From positions 1-5,201 of the forward strand of contig JABFSD010000970.1 in NCBI GenBank assembly GCA_013140935.1: DNA of 5,201 nt, written 5' to 3'. This document shows positions 1 through 5,201 of this stretch, piece after piece. The notes under the pieces are model-generated. The model saw only the letters and a program-made list of their open reading frames with translations. It was not told where the DNA came from and searched no databases. Source of the stretch: Acidobacteriota bacterium. GTDB taxonomy: Bacteria > Acidobacteriota > Blastocatellia > RBC074. The position numbers and the translations under genes are program-made. Numbering within the stretch: position 1 is the stretch's first letter; every line of letters starts with the position of its first letter.

Positions 1-13
1 GGCAATAGCACTC

Positions 14-40
14 GTGGCACGGGCGGGCAGCCCGTGCCAC
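14..40. repeat. Perfect hairpin upstream of the MBOAT gene
   Basis: An 11-base arm GTGGCACGGGC (14-24) is followed by a 5-base loop and its exact reverse complement (30-40). The hairpin ends only 10 bases before the ATG of the MBOAT gene and has no T-run after it, so it is not a typical intrinsic terminator. It is probably a dispersed intergenic palindrome, or the end of an upstream transcription unit outside the window. A role in translation of the next gene is possible but speculative. Confidence 0.8.
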
Positions 41-50
41 ACCCAACGTT

Positions 51-1460
51 ATGTTATTCACCCAGGGAAATTATCTTTTGTTTCTGCTCGCCGCATTTTT
101 CGCGTACTGGCTCATCGCCGCGCGCATTCAACCGCGCATCGTATTTTTGCTGGCGGCGAGTTACGGCTTTTATCTGGCGAGCGGCTGGCAAGCGTTGGCG
201 TTGCTCTTCGCCATCTCGACGATTGATTACTGCGTCACGCGGTTGATGCAATCAAGTGAACGACCACGCACACGCAAGCTGTTGCTCGCTGTTTCGCTCA
301 CGACAGATGTAGGCGTGCTGTGCGTTTTCAAATACGCGAATTTCTTTTTGAGCAATGCGGCATCGGTCTTCGGCTGGCACGCGCCTGCGTTGCGTTTGCT
401 CGTACCGCTGGGACTTTCGTTTTTCATCTTCCAGTCGGTGGCTTACGTCATTGACAGCTATCGCCGCACGGCTGAACCAGCCAAAACGTATTTTGAATAT
501 CTCGCGTTCATCGCGTTCTTCCCTACGCTCGTAGCCGGGCCGATCTTGCGCGCGTCGCAATTCCTGCCGCAGTTGCGCCAGCCATTGGCATTGAGCGCCG
601 AGCAAGGCGGACAGGCGCTCGCATTAATCGCGTTGGGTTTGCTCAAAAAGATCGCCGTCGCCGATTACCTCAGCGTCAATCTGGTCGAGCGCGTATTCGA
701 TTTTCCCGAACGTTATTCTTCGCTCGAAGTCCTGCTTGGCGTGTATGGCTACGCGTTGCAAATCTATGCTGACTTTTCGGGTTACAGCGACATCGCCATC
801 GGTTCGGCGCTGCTGTTGGGTTTCACGCTGCCTGAAAATTTCAACCTGCCTTATCGCGCCGTTGACCTGCCCGATTTCTGGCGACGCTGGCACATCTCGC
901 TTTCGACGTGGCTGCGCGATTACGTATTTTTCTCGCTGGCGGGTAAGCGCTTACGCAACGTGAAAATGCTTTACGCCGCTTCGTTGGTGACGATGCTCAT
1001 CGGCGGATTGTGGCACGGCGCGGCGTGGCCGTTCGTGATTTGGGGCTTGCTGCATGGGATTGGATTGATCGTCGTCCGCTGGTGGCAAAGCCAAAAAACG
1101 TTTGCCCAAACGTTTCGCGCGTCTCTCGGGGCTACGGTCATCAGCATGTTCCTCACGTTTCATTTCGTTTGCCTGACCTGGATTTTCTTTCGCGCCGAAA
1201 CGCTCGCGCAAGCCGTTGGCATCGTGCGGCAAATCGCTCGCGGCAGCGTAGATGTCACCAATCTGAATGCGTCGCTATTGATCTTGATCGCAGGCGGATT
1301 GCTGATGCACTGGTTGCCGCAAGGGATTTGGACAACGACGCAACGCGGCTTCACGCGCTTGCCCGCACCCGCACAAGCCTTGCTGCTGTTTGGATTGGGC
1401 ATTGGCCTTTACGCCATAGCGAGCAGCGAGGTCGCGCCGTTTATTTACGCGAGGTTTTGA
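51..1460 (+). CDS. MBOAT family membrane O-acyltransferase (AlgI/DltB-like)
   Basis: A 469-residue polytopic membrane protein of usual AlgI-family length. It is predicted to sit in the inner membrane and to move an acyl group from a cytoplasmic donor toward an extracytoplasmic acceptor. Family blocks visible in order: a hydrophobic start typical of MBOATs (LFTQGNYLLFLL), VPLGLSFFIFQSVAYVIDSYR at about 118-138, FFPTLVAGPILR at 156-167, QIYADFSGYSDIAIG at 237-251, PENFNLPY at 261-268, FWRRWHISLSTWLRDY at 276-291, and GGLWHGAAW at 318-326. His322 is the expected catalytic histidine and His281 the second conserved one. The C-terminus (FIYARF) resembles the usual AlgI-type FIYFQF ending. After RDY it reads VFFSLAGKR instead of the AlgI-type PLGG segment. 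The ATG at 51 fits family N-termini, but I see no Shine-Dalgarno sequence before it. The SGNH, ACP and KAS III genes follow on the same strand. The family is certain; acyl group and acceptor are unknown. Confidence 0.96.
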   Translation: MLFTQGNYLLFLLAAFFAYWLIAARIQPRIVFLLAASYGFYLASGWQALALLFAISTIDYCVTRLMQSSERPRTRKLLLAVSLTTDVGVLCVFKYANFFLSNAASVFGWHAPALRLLVPLGLSFFIFQSVAYVIDSYRRTAEPAKTYFEYLAFIAFFPTLVAGPILRASQFLPQLRQPLALSAEQGGQALALIALGLLKKIAVADYLSVNLVERVFDFPERYSSLEVLLGVYGYALQIYADFSGYSDIAIGSALLLGFTLPENFNLPYRAVDLPDFWRRWHISLSTWLRDYVFFSLAGKRLRNVKMLYAASLVTMLIGGLWHGAAWPFVIWGLLHGIGLIVVRWWQSQKTFAQTFRASLGATVISMFLTFHFVCLTWIFFRAETLAQAVGIVRQIARGSVDVTNLNASLLILIAGGLLMHWLPQGIWTTTQRGFTRLPAPAQALLLFGLGIGLYAIASSEVAPFIYARF

Positions 1461-1498
1461 GTTTGTGAGGCAGGTTCTCAACCTGCCTCACAAACTCA
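1458..1498. repeat. Long perfect hairpin overlapping the MBOAT stop codon
   Basis: A 19-base arm (1458-1476) and its exact complement (1480-1498) flank a CTC loop. The inner core is GGCAGGTT/AACCTGCC. The arm begins with the TGA stop codon of the MBOAT gene. No T-run follows, so termination is possible but not the obvious reading. It is most simply a member of a palindromic REP-like repeat family, and shares its core with the next hairpin. Confidence 0.9.
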
Positions 1499-1506
1499 CA
1501 CGTACC

Positions 1507-1545
1507 TGTGCTGTGGGGCAGGTTGAGAACCTGCCCCACAGCACA
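1507..1545. repeat. Second long perfect hairpin, same core, opposite loop
   Basis: An 18-base arm (1507-1524) and its exact complement (1528-1545) flank a GAG loop. The core GGCAGGTT/AACCTGCC matches the hairpin just upstream, while the outer stem differs (CTGTGG against GTTTGTGA). The loop is the reverse complement of the first hairpin's CTC loop, so the two copies lie in opposite orientation. It ends 10 bases before the preferred ATG of the SGNH gene. Confidence 0.9.
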
Positions 1546-1555
1546 ATTGAAGAAA

Positions 1556-2947
1556 ATGATTTCCGCTCAACAACTCACACTCAAATTTCGCGCCGTGAAA
1601 ACAAACACGGCAACCCACAACAAGACGGCGCAAACGTTGCTCTATTTCATCGCCTTTGCGTTGCTGCCTTACGGACTTTCATTGCCGAGTCATTACCGCT
1701 TGCCGCTACCCGCAAGCGTCCTCAGCCTCTTTCCTGCTGCCCAACCGACGGCAGTCAGCGCATCAATGTCACAACCGACTGCGACGCCAATACCAACCAG
1801 CAAACCAGGCGAGATCGAAGACCCGTCTGGCAAGGCGCTCCATCATTTCTTCAATTCGTTGCGCATCGTCGAAACGCAATGCGGACAAGCGCGCATCAGC
1901 CATTACGGTGATTCGCCGATCACGAATGACGGCATCACGGCGACGGTGCGGCGCAAGTTGCAAAAACGTTTCGGCGACGGCGGGCACGGCTTCGTTCTCG
2001 CGGGCAAGCCGTGGGGTTGGTATCAGCACGATGGCGTCTCGCTCAATGCCAGCGGCTGGCAGAGCAACGCGATGTGGATGACACGCGGCGATACGTTATT
2101 CGGTTTGGGCGGAGCGAATTTCACGGCCAACGCGCCGCAAGCCTTTGCGAACATCGCTACGTCAACGACAACAGAATTCGGCCAGCGCGTTGCGGCCTTC
2201 GACATCTATTACCTGGCACAACCGAACGGCGGCGACCTGTTGATCGAAATCACAGGCCAGCCCACGCAACGCATTTCGACCGCGCGCGACGCGCCACGTT
2301 CAGCTTTTCATCGTGTCAGTGTTCCGACTGGTTCACACAAACTTACGCTCAAACCAGCGGGCAACGGCGCAGTGCGTCTGTTCGGCGTCGTGTTGGATGC
2401 GGGCGAACGCGGCGTGCAATACGACTCGCTCGGCGTGAACGGCGCGTTCATCGGCTTGCTGTCGCATTACCTCGACGAAACGCACTGGCGCGAACAGTTA
2501 CAACATCGCCAACCCAATCTGGTCATCCTCGCTTACGGCGCGAACGAGAGCGAATACGAAAACTGGCCGATGGATCAATACGCACAAGACATGCGCGAAG
2601 CCGTGCGACGCATCCGCGCGGCGCTGCCTGAAGTCTCGATCATGTTCGTCGCGCCGATGGATCGCGGCCAACGCGGCCCCGGCGGCACGATCATTACACG
2701 CCCGATGATTCCCAAAATCGTAGCCGCCCAACGCGCCATCGCGGCTGAAACGGGCTGCGCGTTTTTCGATACGTTCACGGCGATGGGCGGCGCGGGTACG
2801 GTAGCGCGTTGGCGCGCGGCGCGTCCGCTGTTGATGGGCGGCGATTATTTGCATCCGACAACGGAAGGCGCGGAAGTCGTCGGCACACTGCTTTATGACG
2901 CGCTGATGCGGGCTTATGAAAAACAAGCGACTTGCAACGCTGAATAA
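1556..2947 (+). CDS. Membrane-anchored SGNH/GDSL-type hydrolase or acyltransferase
   Basis: A 463-residue protein counted from the ATG at 1556. A hydrophobic segment at about 27-43 (TLLYFIAFALLPYGLSL) looks like an uncleaved anchor or signal peptide and is followed by a Pro/Ser/Thr-rich linker to about residue 85, which places the catalytic domain outside the inner membrane. SGNH blocks are complete: HYGDSPIT with nucleophile Ser120, DSLGVNGA with Gly293, LAYGANE with Asn330, and GGDYLHP with Asp430 and His433. About 170 residues separate blocks I and II, including a beta-rich stretch (about 210-280) that may be an inserted carbohydrate-binding-like module. Following an MBOAT gene, its likely role is like AlgJ/AlgX or DltD: transferring or removing acyl groups on a surface glycan. 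An in-frame GTG at 1508 would start inside the palindrome and add 16 residues unlike a signal sequence, so I prefer 1556, although its Shine-Dalgarno (GAAG) is weak and close. Family sure; transferase versus esterase unresolved. Confidence 0.9.
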   Translation: MISAQQLTLKFRAVKTNTATHNKTAQTLLYFIAFALLPYGLSLPSHYRLPLPASVLSLFPAAQPTAVSASMSQPTATPIPTSKPGEIEDPSGKALHHFFNSLRIVETQCGQARISHYGDSPITNDGITATVRRKLQKRFGDGGHGFVLAGKPWGWYQHDGVSLNASGWQSNAMWMTRGDTLFGLGGANFTANAPQAFANIATSTTTEFGQRVAAFDIYYLAQPNGGDLLIEITGQPTQRISTARDAPRSAFHRVSVPTGSHKLTLKPAGNGAVRLFGVVLDAGERGVQYDSLGVNGAFIGLLSHYLDETHWREQLQHRQPNLVILAYGANESEYENWPMDQYAQDMREAVRRIRAALPEVSIMFVAPMDRGQRGPGGTIITRPMIPKIVAAQRAIAAETGCAFFDTFTAMGGAGTVARWRAARPLLMGGDYLHPTTEGAEVVGTLLYDALMRAYEKQATCNAE

Positions 2948-3036
2948 TGGGAGCGATGCGAGTGATAGGAGCTATGGGACTCTCGCGCAGACACACTCCC
3001 ATTACTCCCATCGCTCCCATCACTCCCATCACTGAT
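2947..3036. repeat. Inverted array of 9-nt units (ATGGGAGYG-type)
   Basis: The left arm holds four 9-base units (2947-2982; first unit ATGGGAGCG). An 11-base spacer follows, then four units in inverted orientation (2994-3029, CACTCCCAT type) plus a partial fifth unit to 3036. The right-arm units differ only in their first two bases, while the left-arm units are more worn. By hand, 28 of 36 positions pair between the arms. The array begins on the last base of the SGNH stop codon and fills most of the gap before the ACP gene. It is probably a dispersed intergenic repeat; a role in transcript stability or termination is possible. Confidence 0.85.
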
Positions 3037-3056
3037 AACCTATCAACCTTAACCCT

Positions 3057-3060
3057 GGAG
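3057..3060 (+). promoter_or_regulatory. Ribosome binding site of the ACP gene
   Basis: GGAG lies 9 bases before the ATG at 3070. It decides the start: the longer in-frame reading from 2947 would translate the repeat array into a low-complexity stretch unlike any carrier protein. Confidence 0.7.
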
Positions 3061-3069
3061 AACCAAACC

Positions 3070-3315
3070 ATGTTGCCAACCACTGTCACCGCTTATCTGC
3101 AACAAGCCGCGCAGCAAGCGCGCACCACGTTGCCCGCACGCGAAGCCTCGCTTTTCACCGCAGGCATTCTTGACTCATTCGCCCTCGTAGATTTCGTCGC
3201 GCTGCTCGAAACCGAATGCGGCATTCGCGTCGCCGATGCTGAATTGAGGCCGGAAATTTTCGATACGCTGGCAAAGGTCGAATCATTTGTCGCACGCGCA
3301 AAGGAATCACAATGA
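3070..3315 (+). CDS. Stand-alone acyl carrier protein
   Basis: An 81-residue protein with the length and helical layout of a discrete acyl carrier protein. The phosphopantetheine site is in LFTAGILDSFALVDFV: Asp35-Ser36, where Ser36 should carry the 4'-phosphopantetheine arm. The helix II continuation LLETECGI and the segment FDTLAKVESFV (64-74) resemble stand-alone DltC-type carriers more than housekeeping AcpP, whose motif is DSLDTVEL. It would hold an acyl group as a thioester in the cytoplasm. Its stop codon overlaps the start of the KAS III gene (ATGA), so that enzyme is its likely partner. The MBOAT upstream may be the acceptor of the acyl group, by analogy with DltC and DltB; this is inference. 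Confidence 0.92.
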   Translation: MLPTTVTAYLQQAAQQARTTLPAREASLFTAGILDSFALVDFVALLETECGIRVADAELRPEIFDTLAKVESFVARAKESQ

Positions 3316-4340
3316 GCTGTTATCTCACCGGCTTCGGCGCATCCCTGCCAGAACACGAAATCACCAACGCTGAACTCGCGCCGCAACTCGGCGTCACGCC
3401 CGAATTCATCGAAAGTAACTCTGGCATTCGCATGCGGCGTTGGGTCGCGGCTGATGAATCGGCTTCGACGCTGGCGACTGAAGCCGTGCAAGCCGCATTG
3501 CGCGACGCCGAACTCGAAGCCAGTCAGCTCGATTACCTGATTGGCGGCACGCTCTCGCCTGATTACCAGGTGCCGGGCATCGCACCGCTCGTGCAACGCG
3601 GCTTGGCTGATTGCCGCGCGATTCCGACGCTCGACATTCGTCAGGGTTGCGCGGCGATTTTGTATGCGCTGCAACTCGCGCAAGGCTTGCTTGCCACCGG
3701 CGCAGCGCAACACATCGCTTGTGTCGGTGCAGAAGCGCAATCGAAAGGTTTGGACATTCATCCGCGCAGCGCCGACTTAAGCATGCTGTTCGGCGACGGC
3801 GCAGGCGCAGTGATCGCTGCGGCTGAACCCAAATCAAATGGATTGTCGCTGCGCGTGCTTGATGTATGGATCGCTAGCGATGGCAACTTCGCTGAAGACT
3901 TGATCGTACGCGCGCCCGGCACAGCCAACGGTGCGCACTGGTTTGGCGACGATTCAGCAACTCACGGCGCGATGAACGGACGCACCGTGATCTTGCAAGC
4001 CGTACGCAAACTCGGCGAAGCCGCGCTCGCCATCACCGAACGCAACCACCTCACGCTCGAACAAATTGAAGTCATCGTTCCTCACCAAGCCAATCTGAAT
4101 TTGTTGCGCACCTTGAGCCAGCGGCTGGCCGTTCCGCTCGAACGTTTCGTCATCAACGTAGACCGTTTCGGCAACACCAGCGGCGCTTCGGCCTTTCTGG
4201 CGTTGCATCAGGCTTATGCGGAAAACAGATGGCACGAGGGGGCTTATGTGCTGGTGCTGGCCTTTGGCGCGGGCTTCACCTGGGGCGCGGCGTTATTGCA
4301 AACTATGCGTCTTCGTAAAGTTTCAAACTGCCGGAATTAA
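3312..4340 (+). CDS. 3-oxoacyl-ACP synthase III family protein (FabH-like)
   Basis: A 342-residue thiolase-fold enzyme. Visible blocks: GFGASLPEHEITNAEL near the N-terminus, SNSGIRMRRW at 35-44, DIRQGCAAILYAL with nucleophile Cys113, FGDGAGAVIAA at 160-170, VPHQANLNLL with His258, and DRFGNTSGASAFLAL with Asn288. The Cys-His-Asn triad is intact, so it should be active. KAS III enzymes condense an acyl-CoA with malonyl-ACP; some relatives only transfer acyl groups. The Arg that follows HQANL in E. coli FabH (Arg249, implicated in ACP docking) is Asn263 here, which hints at an altered partner or reaction. AAGGA lies 6 bases before the ATG, inside the ACP gene, and start and stop overlap by four bases. 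The family fold normally ends near GFTWGAALL; the last dozen residues (TMRLRKVSNCRN) form an extra tail encoded mostly in the overlap with the convergent gene. It is unlikely to be the sole housekeeping FabH, since no other fatty-acid synthesis genes are nearby. Confidence 0.94.
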   Translation: MSCYLTGFGASLPEHEITNAELAPQLGVTPEFIESNSGIRMRRWVAADESASTLATEAVQAALRDAELEASQLDYLIGGTLSPDYQVPGIAPLVQRGLADCRAIPTLDIRQGCAAILYALQLAQGLLATGAAQHIACVGAEAQSKGLDIHPRSADLSMLFGDGAGAVIAAAEPKSNGLSLRVLDVWIASDGNFAEDLIVRAPGTANGAHWFGDDSATHGAMNGRTVILQAVRKLGEAALAITERNHLTLEQIEVIVPHQANLNLLRTLSQRLAVPLERFVINVDRFGNTSGASAFLALHQAYAENRWHEGAYVLVLAFGAGFTWGAALLQTMRLRKVSNCRN

Positions 4341-4770
4341 TCATCACCAATTGCGGGGCGAGGGTGAGTTGTTCTTGCAGCGTCTCGAACACCAGGTCTT
4401 CTATCGCACGGGCTTCGATCTCAAACGGCACCTGCCAATAAGCTGCGTCATGCGCCATCCCGCTGCGGCGATTGCGCCCATAAGCACGCAAGTATTCCGC
4501 ACGAAAACGCCACTTCCCTAACCTTTCGTATTGTTGACAGTGCGCGATCTCGTGCGCCAGCAACGCCAGGCCCTGTGTCGTATCGGGCTGATAGGCCCCG
4601 CGTTGCAAATAGATCACATCGCCGTCGGCATACCCCAACGGATCGCCGATCACATAACGCGGAATGCCTTCGCGTATGCGAATGCGCGCGAGATCAAACG
4701 CGGGAAAGAACGGCTGCAACGCGCTGATCGCATCCGGCGGCAAGGCGCATTCGATGCGCTCCCGTTTCAC
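4303..4770 (-). CDS. Small HExxH zinc-metallopeptidase-like protein (DUF4157-like)
   Basis: A 155-residue protein with a GTG start and TAG stop. The core GLALLAHEIAHCQQYERLGKWRF (67-89) has the zinc-binding HExxH (His73, Glu74, His77) and resembles DUF4157 proteins, in which the motif follows a GD.IY...GAY.P.T..GLALLAHE stretch; the matching GDVIYLQRGAYQPDTTQ is at 50-66. Glu117 or Glu119 in PFEIEARA is a candidate third metal ligand. There is no signal peptide or membrane segment, so it is probably cytoplasmic unless exported by another route. Its start overlaps the stop of the upstream Fic-like gene (GTGA), with a weak GGTG about 8 bases before the GTG, so translation is likely coupled. Its 3' end overlaps the KAS III gene by 38 bases. 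DUF4157 domains occur in contractile-injection-system cargo and toxins, but nothing else here supports that role. Protease activity and substrate are unproven. Confidence 0.85.
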   Translation of the reverse strand: MKRERIECALPPDAISALQPFFPAFDLARIRIREGIPRYVIGDPLGYADGDVIYLQRGAYQPDTTQGLALLAHEIAHCQQYERLGKWRFRAEYLRAYGRNRRSGMAHDAAYWQVPFEIEARAIEDLVFETLQEQLTLAPQLVMINSGSLKLYEDA

Positions 4771-5201
4771 GACAGCTTCACCGTGCGTTGCAACATCTCG
4801 GCGAAAAATTCTACGAGCGGTTGGGTCAGCAATTGAAAGGCTCGTTCAGTGACGGCGTTGAAACGCGCCGCCGTGATGTCGTCGTGATGAATGAACAGCG
4901 GCGGATGGCCCGCACGTTCGACATAGAAACTCGCGGCGAACATGGCGGTGGCTTCGTTCGCGGTCGGAAAAGGATATAAATCGAGCAAGCGCAAATAGAC
5001 GACGGCGGCTTGTTCGAGGGCGTGCAGCTCGGCGAAACCTTCGGTCGAAAACCAGTCGAAAGCATTGTCTAAAAAGCGCGATAACAACATTGCTGGTGTA
5101 GGGTCGTGTACCGCATTGATCGGCTTCGGCTCTTTGGTTCGCATAGCGTCATCTCCGGTCAAAGTGCGGTGCAAGGCGAGCAAGCGTTCGCGGTTGAAGG
5201 C
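4767..5201 (-). CDS. Fic-domain-like protein with a degenerate active-site motif (5' end outside window)
   Basis: The frame is open to the window edge: 144 residues are visible and the true start may lie beyond. The layout follows a Fic domain: FNRERLLALHRTL, a lone Arg (GDDAMR) where Fic proteins have G.yR, a helix LLSRFLDNAFDWF, AAVVYLRLLDLYPF leading into the motif, then FYVERAGHPPLFIHHDD and a final helix with PLVEFF. The catalytic HPFxxGNGRxxR is replaced by YPFPTANEATAMF (4976-4938): His becomes Tyr and Arg becomes Ala, and both glycines are lost. AMPylation by the usual mechanism is therefore not expected; the protein may be a pseudoenzyme or may have a binding role. The gene is not visibly broken, since no stop or frameshift occurs and the 3' end is coupled to the metallopeptidase gene. 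Possible internal starts are ATG 5144, with GGAG 8 bases ahead, and TTG 5183, but Fic-like residues continue upstream of both. The family call rests on pattern memory. Confidence 0.68.
   Translation of the reverse strand, partial: AFNRERLLALHRTLTGDDAMRTKEPKPINAVHDPTPAMLLSRFLDNAFDWFSTEGFAELHALEQAAVVYLRLLDLYPFPTANEATAMFAASFYVERAGHPPLFIHHDDITAARFNAVTERAFQLLTQPLVEFFAEMLQRTVKLS
5142..5156 (-). promoter_or_regulatory. Possible internal start with Shine-Dalgarno in the Fic-like gene
   Basis: Reading the minus strand, GGAG (5156-5153) precedes an in-frame ATG (5144-5142) by 8 bases. This is the best ribosome binding site in the gene and would give a 125-residue protein. It competes with an upstream start because the frame stays open and Fic-like to the window edge. 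Confidence 0.4.

Noticed and set aside
1010..1468. 152-codon plus-strand frame inside the MBOAT gene
   Set aside because: Out of frame with conserved MBOAT blocks, Arg-rich, no family features.
1458..1545. Intrinsic terminators after the MBOAT gene
   Set aside because: Stems are strong, but no T-run follows either hairpin and paired copies of a shared core fit a dispersed repeat better.
1465..1911. Open frame of 148 codons starting in the hairpins (contains QVLNLPH and QVENLPH)
   Set aside because: Its start is translated palindrome, and the rest lies out of frame over the SGNH gene, which has full catalytic blocks in its own frame.
2994..3036. CRISPR array
   Set aside because: Units are only 9 bases, directly adjacent, with no spacers and an inverted second set.
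2947..3069. Longer ACP start at 2947
   Set aside because: It would translate the 9-nt repeat array into a low-complexity ITPIAPITPIT-type leader; the ATG at 3070 has a good ribosome binding site and fits ACP length.
3093..3761. 222-codon open frame on the minus strand opposite ACP and KAS III
   Set aside because: Arg- and Ala-rich composition with no recognisable motif; it is a shadow of two well-supported genes.

Overview
The window looks like a chromosomal segment from a moderately GC-rich bacterium. It holds six protein-coding genes and several palindromic intergenic repeats; I found no RNA genes, insertion sequences or CRISPR. The repeat styles (hairpins with a GGCAGGTT core, a GTGGCACGGG-type hairpin, and 9-nt ATGGGAG-type units) and the protein families remind me of Acidobacteriota, perhaps Blastocatellia. 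That is an inference from memory, not a computed placement.

Plus strand, 51-4340: four co-directional genes in the order MBOAT acyltransferase, membrane-anchored SGNH/GDSL-type esterase/transferase, stand-alone acyl carrier protein (ACP), and KAS III (FabH-like) condensing enzyme. ACP and KAS III overlap by four bases (ATGA), so they are very probably translated together. The set parallels the Gram-positive dlt system (DltB = MBOAT, DltD = SGNH-like, DltC = carrier protein) and the alginate O-acetylation machinery (AlgI plus AlgJ/AlgX). Here a KAS III stands where dlt has the adenylating enzyme DltA. The simplest model is that KAS III makes or loads an acyl group on the ACP, the MBOAT passes it across the inner membrane, and the SGNH protein places it on (or removes it from) an extracytoplasmic glycan. 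The acyl group and the acceptor are unknown.

Three junctions of this cluster carry palindromes: a hairpin just before the MBOAT gene (14-40), two near-identical-core long hairpins between MBOAT and SGNH (1458-1498 and 1507-1545), and an inverted array of 9-nt units between SGNH and ACP (2947-3036).

Minus strand, 4303-5201: a two-gene operon converges on the first cluster. The upstream gene, cut by the window edge, encodes a protein with the layout of a Fic domain but with the catalytic motif replaced. The downstream gene overlaps it by four bases (GTGA) and encodes a small HExxH zinc-metallopeptidase-like protein. Its 3' end overlaps the 3' end of the KAS III gene by 38 bases, so there is no intergenic terminator between the two convergent units. 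Genes cover nearly everything; the longest gap is about 120 bases.
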